DNA of 64,000 bases from a bacterium OL-1 (GCA_000752675.2 LM994625.1:427940-491939), one strand, 5' to 3'. Shown: positions 51,404 through 62,214, counted from the stretch's first letter. Notes: a model not told the origin generated them from the sequence alone. Program-made: numbers and translations.

Positions 51404-52402
51404 TCAGCCACGAACGACGTTCTTGAGGCTCTCGCCCCTTACGTAGCGATTAAGATTCTCTGTCGCCAGGGCTACCACGCTCTCAAGCGTTGAGTGCAGG
51501 TGCCAAAAGCCGGCTACGTGCGGCGTGATGATGAGGTTGGGCGCATCCCACAGGGGATCATTGGCTGGGAGCGGCTCGGGAGTTGTGACGTCCAGCGCCG
51601 CACCCGCAAGCCTGCCCTCCTGCAAGGCAGCACGCAATGCCGCCTGGTCAATGAGGTCACCTCGGCCGGCGTTCACCAGATACGCACCGGTCTTCATGCT
51701 GCCGAGAAACCCAGCGTCCACAAGTCCGCGCGTCTCGGCTGAGCTGGGTAGGAAGCTTGCGACCACATCTGCCTGGGGCAGCTCTTGCGCAAGCTCTTCC
51801 ATGGACACCACACGCTCGAAGGCCTGCGCATACTTTGGAGATAGGTTGCTCGGCACATGTCTTCTCACCCCTACGCACATAGACCCAACCGCCGTGCAGA
51901 GGTGTGCGAAACAGAGGCCAATGTCGCCTGCGCCCAGCACCAGGACACGAGCACCCGCCATGGTCGAAACCATCCCCTCGTCCAGCCACGCGTGGGCACG
52001 TTGGTTGTCCCGGTAGGCCGGCAGTCGCTTCATGAGTGAGAGGAGCATGGCAAACGAGTGCTCAGCGACAGCCGGACCGTATGCCCCCGTTCCGTTGGTC
52101 ACGATGGTCGAAGGCGCAAGCACGCCGGGTGTAAGGTAAGCCTCGTAGCCCGCGGAGCCCAGCTGGATCCACTGGAGCCGCGGGGAGGCGGCGATAAGCG
52201 ACGGTGCCACGTTGCCGAGAATCACGTCCGCCTTGGCCACGCGGTCGGCAGCAATTTCAAGCTTTGGCGTCTTTGGAAGACGGCACGTCTCGCCGACCGG
52301 AGCGGCAAAGTCGAAGACCGCATCAGGTGCGGCGACCCTCAACGCCTCAGCCTCTTCCTCGGTGACGGGTATCTTGACAAGCACATTATTGACTTCGCGC
52401 AT
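51404..52402 (-). CDS. D-2-hydroxyacid dehydrogenase
   Basis: 332 aa NAD(P)-dependent oxidoreductase. The Rossmann motif is 'VLVLGAGDIGLCFAHLC', and the catalytic Arg/Glu/His are in 'NAGRGDLID', 'DVTTPEPLPANDPLW' and 'ITPHVAGFWH'. The GAG-IG form and missing TCGH segment place it in the group with GhrA-like or phosphoglycerate-dehydrogenase-related enzymes of unknown substrate. GGGGAGGGG precedes ATG 52402. It sits directly downstream of the terminator after rplX, within the broken ribosomal operon. Confidence 0.9.
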   Translation of the reverse strand: MREVNNVLVKIPVTEEEAEALRVAAPDAVFDFAAPVGETCRLPKTPKLEIAADRVAKADVILGNVAPSLIAASPRLQWIQLGSAGYEAYLTPGVLAPSTIVTNGTGAYGPAVAEHSFAMLLSLMKRLPAYRDNQRAHAWLDEGMVSTMAGARVLVLGAGDIGLCFAHLCTAVGSMCVGVRRHVPSNLSPKYAQAFERVVSMEELAQELPQADVVASFLPSSAETRGLVDAGFLGSMKTGAYLVNAGRGDLIDQAALRAALQEGRLAGAALDVTTPEPLPANDPLWDAPNLIITPHVAGFWHLHSTLESVVALATENLNRYVRGESLKNVVRG

Positions 52403-52427
52403 AACCCCTCCCCCGCAATCCTTGCGG

Positions 52428-52474
52428 GAAAAATAGCACGAACCCGGCCACCGCAGAAGCGACAACCGGGTTCG
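52428..52474 (-). terminator. Rho-independent terminator after rplX
   Basis: On the minus strand CGAACCCGG (52474 to 52466) pairs with CCGGGTTCG (52447 to 52439), followed by TGCTATTTTTCC. It ends the rplC-rplX transcription unit inside what is normally one operon. Confidence 0.85.
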
Positions 52475-52502
52475 AGATTCAAGCATGTCCTAGCGCAATG
52501 GC

Positions 52503-52820
52503 TTAGAACTTCGCGCCGCACTTCTTGCAGACGCGAACCCTGCGGCCATTGTCATCGACATCGTGGCCAACGCGCGTACGCTTGCCGCAGACGGGGCAAA
52601 CGAGCATGACGTTGGAGACGTGGATGGGGGCGGGCTTCTCGATGATGCCGCCCTGCTGGTTCATGGCGTTAGGCTTGGTGTGACGCTTCACAATGGCAGC
52701 GCCATCGACAATGACCTTGGAATCCTTCGGCATAGCACGCAGGACCTCGCCCTGCTTGCCCTTGTCCTTGCCGGTGATGACCTCGACCTTGTCGCCCTTC
52801 CTCACGTTCATCTTAGGCAT
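52503..52820 (-). CDS. rplX: 50S ribosomal protein L24 with C-terminal zinc ribbon
   Basis: 105 aa. KOW motif in '[20 protein letters not shown]'. The C-terminal part carries C75, C78, C98 and C101, the C+ form of L24. A longer frame upstream is unsupported. Normal neighbour rplN is 14 bp upstream, but rplE does not follow. Confidence 0.96.
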   Translation of the reverse strand: MPKMNVRKGDKVEVITGKDKGKQGEVLRAMPKDSKVIVDGAAIVKRHTKPNAMNQQGGIIEKPAPIHVSNVMLVCPVCGKRTRVGHDVDDNGRRVRVCKKCGAKF

Positions 52821-52834
52821 GTGTCCAGGCCTCC

Positions 52835-53203
52835 TTACAGCGTCTCGGGTGCGAGCGAGACGATCTTCATGTACTTGCGATCGCGCAGCTCGCGGGCAAC
52901 GGGCCCGAAGATACGCGTGCCCTTGGGCTCGCCCTCCTTGTCGACCAAGACGCAGGCGTTCTGGTCGAAGCGGATGTAGCTGCCGTCCTTGCGACGGGCC
53001 TCCTTCTTGGTGCGCACGATGACGCAACGCACGATGTCGCCCTTCTTGACGCCGGAGCCAGGGGTTGCCTCCTGGACAGCGCCGATGATGACGTCACCGA
53101 GGCCAGCGTAGCGGCGCTTGGAGCCACCGAGGACCTTGACGCACTTGACGCGCCTGGCGCCGCTGTTGTCAGCGACGTTAAGCATGGTCTCCATCTGAAT
53201 CAT
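52835..53203 (-). CDS. rplN: 50S ribosomal protein L14
   Basis: 122 aa. '[19 protein letters not shown]' start and '[20 protein letters not shown]' end are diagnostic. ATG 53203 gives the standard length; GGAGGAACATC precedes it. Confidence 0.97.
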   Translation of the reverse strand: MIQMETMLNVADNSGARRVKCVKVLGGSKRRYAGLGDVIIGAVQEATPGSGVKKGDIVRCVIVRTKKEARRKDGSYIRFDQNACVLVDKEGEPKGTRIFGPVARELRDRKYMKIVSLAPETL

Positions 53204-53284
53204 GTGATGTTCCTCCGAACCTATATCCCACCAGAGGTGCACCCACGCGAGCGGCGCACATGGGGAATCCTGGGTGTTCGCTAC

Positions 53285-53551
53285 TTACTTGGCCTTCTCG
53301 ACAATCTCGACGACGCGCCAACGCTTGGTCTTGGACAGCGGGCGGGTCTCCATGACCTTCACCGTGTCGCCCAGGCCACACTCGTTGTTCTCATCGTGGC
53401 AGTGGAGCTTCTTGGAGATGGTCATCATCTTGCCGTACTTGGGGTGGTGCTTGCGGTAGCTGATCTTCACCGTCACAGTCTTGTCGCCGGAGAGCGAGAC
53501 GACGGTTCCGGTGCGAACCTTACGCGCGTTCCTGCTTTCGGTCTCTGCCAT
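53285..53551 (-). CDS. rpsQ: 30S ribosomal protein S17
   Basis: 88 aa. '[20 protein letters not shown]' and '[20 protein letters not shown]' are diagnostic. Confidence 0.96.
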   Translation of the reverse strand: MAETESRNARKVRTGTVVSLSGDKTVTVKISYRKHHPKYGKMMTISKKLHCHDENNECGLGDTVKVMETRPLSKTKRWRVVEIVEKAK

Positions 53552-53568
53552 GTCTTATCTCTCTCCTG

Positions 53569-53784
53569 CTACTTCTGTGCAGCGGACTTCTCCGCGGCGA
53601 TCTGACGGGCGCGAATCTCGGTCTGAACGCGAGCGATGTCGCGCTTTACGAGCTTGACGCGAGCGGTGTTGTCCAGCTGGCTGGTGGCCATCTGAAAACG
53701 GAGGTTGAAGAGCTCGGCCCTGCTGTCGTCCAGCTTCTTGGCAAGCTCCTCGTCCGAGAGGGCCTGGATGTCCTTGTACTTCAT
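53569..53784 (-). CDS. rpmC: 50S ribosomal protein L29
   Basis: 71 aa. 'MKYKDIQALSDEELAKKLDD' and 'FNLRFQMATSQLDNTARVKL' are diagnostic of this exit-tunnel protein that docks SRP and trigger factor. ATG 53784 follows GAGGAATAGT, 5 bp after rplP. Confidence 0.96.
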   Translation of the reverse strand: MKYKDIQALSDEELAKKLDDSRAELFNLRFQMATSQLDNTARVKLVKRDIARVQTEIRARQIAAEKSAAQK

Positions 53785-53789
53785 GGTGA

Positions 53790-54215
53790 CTATTCCTCCC
53801 CGTCCTGGTCGGCGCGGGTGACGATCTTGGTCTTGATGGGCAGCTTGTGCTGGGCGAGACGCAGGGCCTCCTTGGCGGTAGCCTCGTCGACACCAGCGAT
53901 CTCGAACATGATGCGGCCCGGCTTCACGACGGCCACCCACTCCTCGGGGTTGCCCTTTCCGGAACCCATGCGGGTCTCTGCCGGCTTCTTGGTGATGGGC
54001 TTGTCCGGGAAGATGGTGATCCAGATCTTGCCGCCACGCTTCATCTCACGGGTGATGGCGACACGAGCGGCCTCGATCTGGCGGTTGGTGATCCAGTGAG
54101 CCTCCTCGGCCCTCAGGCCGTAGTCGCCAAAGTAGAGCTTGGTGTTGCCCTTGGCGTGGCCCTTCATGGAACCGCGCTGGACCTTGCGGTGAAGAACGCG
54201 CTTAGGTGCGAGCAT
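53790..54215 (-). CDS. rplP: 50S ribosomal protein L16
   Basis: 141 aa. '[20 protein letters not shown]' and '[19 protein letters not shown]' are diagnostic. Its ATG overlaps the rpsC TAA by one base (TAATG). Confidence 0.97.
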   Translation of the reverse strand: MLAPKRVLHRKVQRGSMKGHAKGNTKLYFGDYGLRAEEAHWITNRQIEAARVAITREMKRGGKIWITIFPDKPITKKPAETRMGSGKGNPEEWVAVVKPGRIMFEIAGVDEATAKEALRLAQHKLPIKTKIVTRADQDGEE

Positions 54216-54925
54216 TAACGGCTCCTCCTCTCATTGCGGGCGCGACGGGGACGAGAAGAACCCTCGAGAGCCGGCGTGGGCTTGGGCTGGCCAGGCAGCT
54301 TCTCGCCCTGATAAATCCAAACCTTGATGCCGCAGGCACCCATGGTGGTGCGGGCGGTTGCGGTGCCGTAGTCGATGACGGCACGCAGGGTGTGCAGGGG
54401 CACGCGACCCTCGCGGTACCACTCGCGACGGCCCATCTCGGCGCCGTTAAGGCGGCCGGAGCACTGGATACGAATACCCTTGGCGCCAGCCTTGCGGGCG
54501 GACTGGACCGCCTTGCGCATGGCGCGACGGAAGGCAACGCGCTGCTCGAGCTGCTCGGCGATGGACTGGGCGACGAGGTTGGCATCAAGCTCGGGGCGCT
54601 TGACCTCGATGACGTCAACGGCAACCTGGCCCTTGCCAACCTTGGCGACCTTCTCGAGCTCGGAGCGCAGGACGTCGATCTCGGCGCCCTTCTTGCCAAT
54701 CACGATGCCGGGACGGGCGGTGTACAGGGTGACCTTCACCTTGTCGCCAGCGCGCTCGATGTCGACGCGGGAAAGGGCTGCCTTCTCAAGGCGCTTCTCG
54801 AGGAACTTGCGGATCTCGAGATCGTTGCCGAGCTTCTCGGCGTAGTTCTTATCGGCGTACCAACGGGAACGCCAGTCCTCGGTGATGCCGAGACGGAAGC
54901 CGGTAGGCTGAACCTTCTGACCCAT
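54215..54925 (-). CDS. rpsC: 30S ribosomal protein S3
   Basis: 236 aa, part of the mRNA entry tunnel. '[20 protein letters not shown]' start and KH-domain '[20 protein letters not shown]' are diagnostic. The C-terminus has a basic tail rich in Ser/Arg. The longer frame upstream is a shadow over rplV. Confidence 0.97.
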   Translation of the reverse strand: MGQKVQPTGFRLGITEDWRSRWYADKNYAEKLGNDLEIRKFLEKRLEKAALSRVDIERAGDKVKVTLYTARPGIVIGKKGAEIDVLRSELEKVAKVGKGQVAVDVIEVKRPELDANLVAQSIAEQLEQRVAFRRAMRKAVQSARKAGAKGIRIQCSGRLNGAEMGRREWYREGRVPLHTLRAVIDYGTATARTTMGACGIKVWIYQGEKLPGQPKPTPALEGSSRPRRARNERRSR

Positions 54926-54932
54926 GCTTTCC

Positions 54933-55292
54933 CTACGCCTCCTTTCGAGGAGCGACGATGACGGTGATGTGGCTCGTGCGCTTGTTGATGCGCGAAGCAG
55001 AGCCCTTTGCGCGAGGACGGATGCGCTTGAGCGTGGGGCCCTCGTCGACATAGCAGGCCTTCACGTACAGGTCGTCGCCGCGCAGGCCGTTGTTGTTCTC
55101 GGCGTTGGCGATGGCGGAACGCAGGACCTTCGAGACGTCATATGCAGCCGCACGCTTGGTGAACTGCAGGATCTCGAGGGCCTTGTCGACGGGCTTGTTG
55201 CGGATGAGGTCCACGACGGCGCGAGCCTTGCGCGGGGCGATGCGCACGTAACGTGCGACGGCCCTGACCTCGTTGGAATCGGTGTTAGCCAT
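54933..55292 (-). CDS. rplV: 50S ribosomal protein L22
   Basis: 119 aa. '[20 protein letters not shown]' and '[20 protein letters not shown]' are diagnostic; the latter hairpin reaches the exit tunnel. Confidence 0.97.
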   Translation of the reverse strand: MANTDSNEVRAVARYVRIAPRKARAVVDLIRNKPVDKALEILQFTKRAAAYDVSKVLRSAIANAENNNGLRGDDLYVKACYVDEGPTLKRIRPRAKGSASRINKRTSHITVIVAPRKEA

Positions 55293-55305
55293 TCGAGCTT
55301 ACCCC

Positions 55306-55566
55306 CTAGTTAGCCTTGTGGCCACGGAAGGTGCGGGTGGGAGCGAACTCGCCCAGCTTGTGACCGACCATGGACTCGGTGATGTACACGGGAACGTGCT
55401 TGCGACCATCGTGAACCGCAATCGTGTGGCCGACCATCTCCGGGTAGATGGTGGAGGAGCGGGACCAGGTCTTGATGACGTCCTTCTTGCCAGCCTCGTT
55501 CATAGCGGTGACACGCGCGAGGAGGCGAGTCTCCACGAACGGACCCTTCTTGAGACTTCTGCTCAT
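55306..55566 (-). CDS. rpsS: 30S ribosomal protein S19
   Basis: 86 aa. '[19 protein letters not shown]' and '[17 protein letters not shown]' are diagnostic. Confidence 0.97.
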   Translation of the reverse strand: MSRSLKKGPFVETRLLARVTAMNEAGKKDVIKTWSRSSTIYPEMVGHTIAVHDGRKHVPVYITESMVGHKLGEFAPTRTFRGHKAN

Positions 55567-55595
55567 GCTTTCTTTCTCCTACTACTCGTGTACCG

Positions 55596-56432
<837 letters not shown>

Positions 56433-56567
56433 TACTTCTTTCCCTTCTGTTTCCGTTGGCCACCCTGCTCAGGGATTGGCGGGGTGACACCGGATTACCA
56501 CGGTACCGCGCGTATCCATCATGCGCGGCATGAGAGCCCGGACCCCCGGAGGGGCCGGGCAGGATTG

Positions 56568-56873
56568 CTACTCGGCGTCGGCCTGCTGCTGGGTAGCGAA
56601 GATCTCGATCTGCTCACCGGGGGCGAGCGTCACGATGGCCTTCTTCCAGCTGCGGGTCATGCCAACCTGGTAGCGGACGCGCTTGGCCTTGCCGCGCACG
56701 TTGATGGTGTTGACCTTGAGCACGTGGACGTTGAAGAGCTTCTCAACGGCCTCGGCGATCTCCTCCTTGGGAGCCTTCTTGGCAACCTCGAAGGTGTACT
56801 TGCCCTGCTCCATGAGGTCGTAAGAACGCTCGGAGACCACGGGGCGGATGATGACGTCGTATGCGGACTGCAT
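56568..56873 (-). CDS. rplW: 50S ribosomal protein L23
   Basis: 101 aa. 'IRPVVSERSYDLMEQGKYTF' and 'VNTINVRGKAKRVRYQVG' are diagnostic. The start overlaps the rplD stop (TAATG). Confidence 0.96.
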   Translation of the reverse strand: MQSAYDVIIRPVVSERSYDLMEQGKYTFEVAKKAPKEEIAEAVEKLFNVHVLKVNTINVRGKAKRVRYQVGMTRSWKKAIVTLAPGEQIEIFATQQQADAE

Positions 56874-57499
56874 TATGCAAGCACCTCCTCGAGCTGCTTC
56901 GCGATGTCGGTGGTCATGACGAGGGCACCGTTGTCGATGAGGTTGCGGGCGTTGGCCTCGGAGACGGCGATGCAGTTGACCTTCTCCAGGTTGCGGAAGG
57001 AGAGGTAGCTGTTGACGTCATCATCGGGGATGACCACGGTGACGCGCTTGCCCGAAACGCCCAGGGCGTCGAGAACGGCCTTGGCCTGCTTGGTCGAGGG
57101 CTTCTCGAAGGTGAGGGAGTCGACGAGGACGAGCTCGGAATCGGCGACCTTGCCGGAGAGCACGGACCTCATAGCGAGCTTGACCATCTTCTTGTTGATG
57201 CGCTTGGAGTGGTCACGCGGGGTGGGGCCAAAGACAACGCCGCCGCCGGTCCACTGGGCAGCGCGGATGGAGCCCTGGCGGGCACGACCGGTGCCCTTCT
57301 GGCGCCAAGGCTTGCGGCCGCCGCCGGAGACCTCGTGACGGTTCTTGGTGGAGTGAGTGCCCTGACGCAGGCAGGCGTCCTGGCAGACCACAACCTGATG
57401 GATGACCGGGATGTTCGGCTCGATGCCGAAGACGTCGTCGGAGAGGTCGGCCTGTCCGGCCGCCTGCCCCTCGACGTTCTTGATGTCGTACTTGGACAT
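56873..57499 (-). CDS. rplD: 50S ribosomal protein L4
   Basis: 208 aa. '[20 protein letters not shown]' and '[19 protein letters not shown]' are the tunnel loop signatures. In E. coli L4 represses the S10 operon; whether that applies here is unknown, because rplC-rplD start a separate unit. Confidence 0.97.
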   Translation of the reverse strand: MSKYDIKNVEGQAAGQADLSDDVFGIEPNIPVIHQVVVCQDACLRQGTHSTKNRHEVSGGGRKPWRQKGTGRARQGSIRAAQWTGGGVVFGPTPRDHSKRINKKMVKLAMRSVLSGKVADSELVLVDSLTFEKPSTKQAKAVLDALGVSGKRVTVVIPDDDVNSYLSFRNLEKVNCIAVSEANARNLIDNGALVMTTDIAKQLEEVLA

Positions 57500-57544
57500 G
57501 AGTCCTCCTTGTTAGCCTAAGTGTGTGCCTACTCGCGTGGGCCC

Positions 57545-58171
57545 CTAGGCCATGCGGACCTGGACCAGGGCGTTCTTGCCACCGGGCACGGCGCCCTTGA
57601 TGAGCATGAGGTTCTGCTCGGCATCGACGCGGACGAGCTTGAGGTTCTTGACGGTGACACGCTCGTCGCCCATGTGGCCGTACATGTGAAGGCCCTTGCG
57701 GACGCGAGCGGGGTAGGCGCACTGGCCAATGGAGCCAGGCTTACGCTGGTTGCGGCAGCCGTGGGTCATGGGGCCACGGGAGAAGTTCCAGCGCTTGACG
57801 GTGCCCTGGAAGCCCTTGCCCTTGGAGGTGCCAATGACGTCGACGGACTTGACGTCCGCGAAGTCGGCGACGGTCACAACGTCGCCGGTGTGGTGCTCCT
57901 CGCCGTTCTCGACGCGGACCTCGCGCAGGTAGCGCATGGGCTCGACGCCGTGAGCGGCAAAGTGACCAGCCATGGGCTTGTTGACGTGCTTGGACTTGAT
58001 GTCTCCGAAGCCGATCTGGACGGCGTCGTAGCCGTCGGTCGCCTTCGTCTTCACCTGCGAGACGGTGCAGGGGCCAGCCTGGATGACGGTGACGGGGACG
58101 ACGTTGTCGTCCTCATCCCACACCTGCGTCATTCCGAGCTTGCGGCCAAGAATCGTGCTGACCATGCTCAT
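57545..58171 (-). CDS. rplC: 50S ribosomal protein L3
   Basis: 208 aa. 'STILGRKLGMTQVWDEDDNV' and 'FQGTVKRWNFSRGPMTHGCR' are diagnostic. Two in-frame ATGs (58171 and 58165) share the GAGGGTAAGGA ribosome site; the second may be used. First gene of its unit, with a promoter at 58293-58321 and about 115 nt of leader, and not preceded directly by rpsJ. Confidence 0.96.
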   Translation of the reverse strand: MSMVSTILGRKLGMTQVWDEDDNVVPVTVIQAGPCTVSQVKTKATDGYDAVQIGFGDIKSKHVNKPMAGHFAAHGVEPMRYLREVRVENGEEHHTGDVVTVADFADVKSVDVIGTSKGKGFQGTVKRWNFSRGPMTHGCRNQRKPGSIGQCAYPARVRKGLHMYGHMGDERVTVKNLKLVRVDAEQNLMLIKGAVPGGKNALVQVRMA

Positions 58172-58292
58172 TCCTTACCCTCGGTGGTCATGGGACCATT
58201 GGGCAGCTCCTCTGCCCTCCCCAGCGGACCACGTCCTGTAGAAGCGGCGCATGGGGGCGAGACACAACTCTCCCCTTTAGCGCAGCCTGTCT

Positions 58293-58321
58293 AGTTTACA
58301 CGCAGGACCGGGCATTCACAA
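58293..58321 (-). promoter_or_regulatory. Promoter for the rplC-to-rplX unit
   Basis: On the minus strand: -35 TTGTGA (58316-58321), 17-bp spacer, -10 TAAACT (58293-58298). The leader contains a perfect GGGCAG-AGGAG-CTGCCC hairpin and a TGGT/ACCA stem just before rplC. Confidence 0.7.
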
Positions 58322-58415
58322 TGTCTTCGCAGATTTTCTTGGCCCCAGGAGCTGGGGATTCGCATTCCGCGCCGTCGGGCGTATCCATAGGGCCCAAACG
58401 GCGTCAGGCGCCACC

Positions 58416-59060
58416 CTACTGCTGGCGCGGAGTGGTCCCGTTAGCCGGAATAAAGGAGCCCATAACACGCTGGCGCTCGAGCTTCTCGTGCATATGGTCG
58501 CGGGCGAGAAGAACGATCGAGAGCACCCCCATCGCTATGCCAAGAATAAGGAGACAGAACCCGGCGCCCAAGTTGACGTAGTACACGGTGTACGTGGAGT
58601 TAAGCAGCATGAGACCCACCGAGCATATCTCGAAAAGGGCAAATGCGGTGGTAATTGAGCTGAGTACCAGCGCGGCAGTACGACGACGAAGCATGGGAAG
58701 CACGGCGGTGCCAATGGCGAGAAGTACGAGCACCGCCCCATCCGGGGCATCCGTAAGCGCAACGGAGTAGTCGTAGCTCGAGCCAGAGACGATGAGGAAC
58801 GGCAGGAAGGCCGCAATGCCCATGAGAAGCGCAGCGGCGAGCGTAACGAGCTCAGACGCTGTCACAGCCTTGGGGGAATGCGCGGGGGCGCTTGCAAGGG
58901 ACACCTGCTGCGGTTGCGCCTGTGGCTGAGCTTGCTGTCCGGCAGGAGCGGCGGTGGCCGAAGCAGCCGCGCTCCTTGAGGGCCACGAAAGGTCAAAGCC
59001 GCAGTTGGGGCAGAACTTCTCCGTGCCGCCAAGCTTCTTTCCACACTGAGGACAGAACAT
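58416..59060 (-). CDS. Membrane protein with N-terminal zinc ribbon, between rpsJ and rplC
   Basis: 214 aa, unknown function. Zinc ribbon C3, C6, C17 and C20 (CxxC-x10-CxxC; start 'MFCPQCGKKLGGTEKFCPNC'), then a Gln/Ala/Pro-rich linker (about 29-62) and about four membrane helices (about 68-180). AGGGGGTTGC precedes the ATG. It breaks the normally contiguous rpsJ-rplC pair and lies between the rpsJ terminator and the rplC promoter. Zinc-ribbon plus helices recalls the second inserted protein at 50554-51297, but with the reverse domain order. Confidence 0.85.
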   Translation of the reverse strand: MFCPQCGKKLGGTEKFCPNCGFDLSWPSRSAAASATAAPAGQQAQPQAQPQQVSLASAPAHSPKAVTASELVTLAAALLMGIAAFLPFLIVSGSSYDYSVALTDAPDGAVLVLLAIGTAVLPMLRRRTAALVLSSITTAFALFEICSVGLMLLNSTYTVYYVNLGAGFCLLILGIAMGVLSIVLLARDHMHEKLERQRVMGSFIPANGTTPRQQ

Positions 59061-59112
59061 GCAACCCCCTAGCCTCGTGAACCAACAGTCTAGATACTAC
59101 CCGTATGCATGC

Positions 59113-59178
59113 AATCGATTTGCCGGGCACATCAATCCCACGCGGAATCGAAATGCCGGGCAATTCAATCCCGCATAC
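59113..59178. repeat. Imperfect 33-bp direct repeat downstream of rpsJ
   Basis: AATCGATTTGCCGGGCACAT continues to CAATCCCACGCGG; from 59146 it repeats as AATCGAAATGCCGGGCAATT continuing to CAATCCCGCATA. The two units abut, with a few mismatches. Located just beyond the rpsJ terminator; no gene is apparent. Confidence 0.65.
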
Positions 59179-59216
59179 GAAAAGGGACCCGTCTCCTCGC
59201 AGAGACGGGTCCCTCT
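59178..59216 (-). terminator. Rho-independent terminator after rpsJ
   Basis: AGGGACCCGTCTC (59183-59195) and GAGACGGGTCCCT (59202-59214) form a perfect 13-bp stem with a 6-base loop; on the minus strand TTTTCG follows. It ends the str operon after rpsJ. Confidence 0.92.
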
Positions 59217-59236
59217 CAGGCGCTAGGTTGCTTGGA

Positions 59237-59545
59237 CTAGAGCTTAATCTCGATGTCCACGCCCGCAGGAAGGTCGAGACGCATAAGCGAGTCGACGGTG
59301 GAGCTGCTGGGGTCGAGGATGTCGATGAGGCGCTTGTGGGTGAGCATCTCAAACTGCTCGCGGGAATCCTTGTCCTTGTGGGGCGAGCGGATGACCGTGT
59401 AAAGGTTGCGCTCGGTGGGCAGGGGGATGGGGCCGGAAACGCGGGCGCCCGTCTTCTGGGCAGTGTCCACGATGAGCTTGGCGGACTGGTCGACGACCTC
59501 GTGATCGTAGCCCTTGAGGCGAATCCTGATCTTCTGGCTTGACAC
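59237..59545 (-). CDS. rpsJ: 30S ribosomal protein S10
   Basis: 102 aa from GTG 59545, with GGAGG 6 bp upstream. '[19 protein letters not shown]' and '[20 protein letters not shown]' are diagnostic. Also called NusE, it takes part in transcription antitermination. Located 40 bp after fusA, with no tuf gene between, and followed by a strong terminator, so it belongs to the str unit instead of heading the S10 operon. Confidence 0.97.
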   Translation of the reverse strand: MSSQKIRIRLKGYDHEVVDQSAKLIVDTAQKTGARVSGPIPLPTERNLYTVIRSPHKDKDSREQFEMLTHKRLIDILDPSSSTVDSLMRLDLPAGVDIEIKL

Positions 59546-59585
59546 TGTAAACCTCCGTAAATGAGCTATCGCTCGTGGTCGTTAA

Positions 59586-61682
59586 CTAGGAAGCGGTGCC
59601 GCCGGCCTTGGCGACGATCTCGTCGCGGACGGCCTTCGGAACGGGCTCGTAAGCGCTGAACTGCATGGTGTAGCTCGCGCGACCCTGCGTCTGGGAGCGG
59701 AGGTCGGTAGCGTAGCCAAACATCTCACCCAGGGGCACCTTGGCGCGAATGACCTTGGTGTCCTTGCGATCCTCCATGCCCTCGATCTTGCCGCGGCGAG
59801 AGGACAGGTTGCCCATGACGTCACCCATGTACTGTTCGGGGGTCTCGACCTCGACCTCCTCGATGGGCTCGAGAAGGACAGGATCGGACTTCTTGAGGGC
59901 GTCCTTGATCGCCATGGAGCCGGCGATCTTGAAGGCGGCCTCGGAGGAGTCGACCTCGTGGTAGGAGCCGTCGACGAGGGTCACCTTGATGTCGACCACG
60001 GGGTAGCCGGCGATGACGCCACTCTCCAGGGCCTCCTGGATGCCCTTGTCGATCGAGGGGATGTACTCCTTGGGCACGACGCCGCCGACGATGGCGTTGA
60101 CGAACTCGTAGCCCTTGCCCTCCTCGTTGGGCTCCATGTCGATGATCGCGTGACCATACTGGCCGCGGCCACCAGACTGGCGGACGAACTTGCCCTCGGC
60201 GTGCTGCACGGCGTGGCCAGCGGTCTCGCGGTAGGCGACCTGCGGCTTGCCCACGTTGCAGTCGACCTTAAACTCACGGCGCAGGCGGTCGACGATGATC
60301 TCGAGGTGAAGCTCGCCCATGCCGGCAATGATGGTCTGGCCGGTCTCCTGGTCGGTGTGTACGCGGAAGGTCGGGTCCTCCTCGGCCAGCTTGGCGAGAC
60401 CAACGGACATCTTCTCCTGCTCGGCCTTGGTCTTGGGCTCAACGGCAACGTCGATGACGGGATCGGCGAACTTAATGGACTCGAGGATGATGGGCTTGTG
60501 CTCGTCGCAGAGGGTGTCACCGGTCTGGGTGTTCTTGAGGCCAACGCAGGCAACGATGTCGCCGGCAGAGCACTCCTCACGGTCAACACGGTCGTTGGCG
60601 TTCATCTCGAGGATGCGGCCCAGGCGCTCCTTGCTGTCCTTGACGGAGTTGTAGACATAGGAGCCTGCCTCCGCCTGGCCAGAGTACACGCGGATGTAGG
60701 TGAGCTTGCCCACGTACGGGTCGGTCATGATCTTGAAGGCCAGGGCCGCGAAGGGCTCCTTGGGATCCGCGTGACGGACCTCGGGCTCACCCTTGAGGTT
60801 CTTGCCATCGATCTCGGGAACGTCAAGCGGGCTGGGCAGGTAGTCCACGACGGCGTCGAGGAGCTCCTGGATGCCCTTGTTCTTGTAGGCGGAGCCCACG
60901 AAGACGGGGTTGAGCTCGTTGGCGATGACGCCCTTGCGGATGGCGGCCTTGAGGAGGTCGACGGGGATGTCCTGCTCCTCGAGGACGGCCTCCATGAGGT
61001 CGTCAGAGAAGTTGGAGGCTGCGTCGAGCAGCTCCTCGCGCTTCTCCTGGGCGAGGTCGGCAAACTCCTCCGGGATGGTATCCATGGGCTCGGGGTAAAT
61101 CATGCCCTTGGCGTCTTCCTTGAAGTCCCACGCAGTCATGGTGACCAGGTCGATGAGACCCCAGAAGTTGGACTCGGAGCCCATGGGAATCTGCGCGGCC
61201 ACGGCGGGGGCGGAGAGGCGCTCCTTCATCGTGTCGATGGCGTGGAAGAAGTCCGCACCCACGCGGTCGAACTTGTTGATGAAGGCGATGCGGGGGACGT
61301 TGTACTTTGCGGCCTGACGCCACACGGTCTCGGACTGGGGCTGGACGCCGGCGACGGCGTCGAACACGGCGACGGCACCGTCGAGGACGCGCAAGCAGCG
61401 CTCGACCTCGGCCGTGAAGTCAACGTGGCCCGGGGTGTCGATGATCTGGATGACGTGGTCCTTCCAGAAGCACGTGGTGGCCGCAGAGGTGATGGTCACG
61501 CCGCGCTCCTGCTCCTGGACCATCCAGTCCATGGTGGCAGCGCCGTCGTGGACCTCGCCAATCTTGTGGGTCTTGCCGGTGTAGTAGAGGATGCGCTCGG
61601 TAGTGGTGGTCTTACCGGCATCGATGTGGGCCATGATGCCGATGTTTCGCAGGTCTTCGAGCTTGTACTTCATCTGTGCCAT
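59586..61682 (-). CDS. fusA: Elongation factor G
   Basis: 698 aa GTPase that drives translocation. G1 '[18 protein letters not shown]' at about 14-31, G2/switch region '[15 protein letters not shown]', G3 'DTPGHVDF' and G4 'NKFDRVGAD'; domains II-V are complete, ending in '[20 protein letters not shown]'. Spaced 16 bp after rpsG. Confidence 0.98.
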   Translation of the reverse strand: MAQMKYKLEDLRNIGIMAHIDAGKTTTTERILYYTGKTHKIGEVHDGAATMDWMVQEQERGVTITSAATTCFWKDHVIQIIDTPGHVDFTAEVERCLRVLDGAVAVFDAVAGVQPQSETVWRQAAKYNVPRIAFINKFDRVGADFFHAIDTMKERLSAPAVAAQIPMGSESNFWGLIDLVTMTAWDFKEDAKGMIYPEPMDTIPEEFADLAQEKREELLDAASNFSDDLMEAVLEEQDIPVDLLKAAIRKGVIANELNPVFVGSAYKNKGIQELLDAVVDYLPSPLDVPEIDGKNLKGEPEVRHADPKEPFAALAFKIMTDPYVGKLTYIRVYSGQAEAGSYVYNSVKDSKERLGRILEMNANDRVDREECSAGDIVACVGLKNTQTGDTLCDEHKPIILESIKFADPVIDVAVEPKTKAEQEKMSVGLAKLAEEDPTFRVHTDQETGQTIIAGMGELHLEIIVDRLRREFKVDCNVGKPQVAYRETAGHAVQHAEGKFVRQSGGRGQYGHAIIDMEPNEEGKGYEFVNAIVGGVVPKEYIPSIDKGIQEALESGVIAGYPVVDIKVTLVDGSYHEVDSSEAAFKIAGSMAIKDALKKSDPVLLEPIEEVEVETPEQYMGDVMGNLSSRRGKIEGMEDRKDTKVIRAKVPLGEMFGYATDLRSQTQGRASYTMQFSAYEPVPKAVRDEIVAKAGGTAS

Positions 61683-61698
61683 ATACTGCTACCCCCAA

Positions 61699-62169
61699 CT
61701 AGAAGCGGTAGTGAGAGAACGCGCGGTTGGCCTCGGCCATCTTATAGAGGTCCTCGCGACGCTTGACGGAGGCGCCCACGCCATTGGCGGCATCCATAAT
61801 CTCGTTGGCGAGACGCTCGGCCATGGTCTTCTCCTTGCGGGCGCGCGAGAAGGTCACGAGCCAGCGGATGGCCAGAGTGGTGGCACGACGGGAGTTGACC
61901 TCCATGGGCACCTGGTAGGTGGCGCCACCGACGCGCTTAGGCTTGACCTCGAGCGTAGGACGGATGTTGTCCATGGCCTTCTTGAAGACGGAGAGGGGAT
62001 CCTCGCCGGTCTTCTCGGCGACCATGTTGAAGGCACCGTAGACGATGCGCTCCGCGGTGGCCTTCTTGCCATCGAGGAGGACCTTGTTGATGAGCTGGGT
62101 CACGAGGCGGTTGTTGTAGACGGCGTCAGGCTGGACCTCACGACGCACTGCTGCTGCACGACGCGGCAT
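61699..62169 (-). CDS. rpsG: 30S ribosomal protein S7
   Basis: 156 aa, nucleates the head of the small subunit. '[20 protein letters not shown]' and '[20 protein letters not shown]' are diagnostic. Confidence 0.97.
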   Translation of the reverse strand: MPRRAAAVRREVQPDAVYNNRLVTQLINKVLLDGKKATAERIVYGAFNMVAEKTGEDPLSVFKKAMDNIRPTLEVKPKRVGGATYQVPMEVNSRRATTLAIRWLVTFSRARKEKTMAERLANEIMDAANGVGASVKRREDLYKMAEANRAFSHYRF

Positions 62170-62214
62170 GTTTGTATCTCCCTAGAACAGTTGGCTTGCG
62201 TTGCTTGTGATGGT

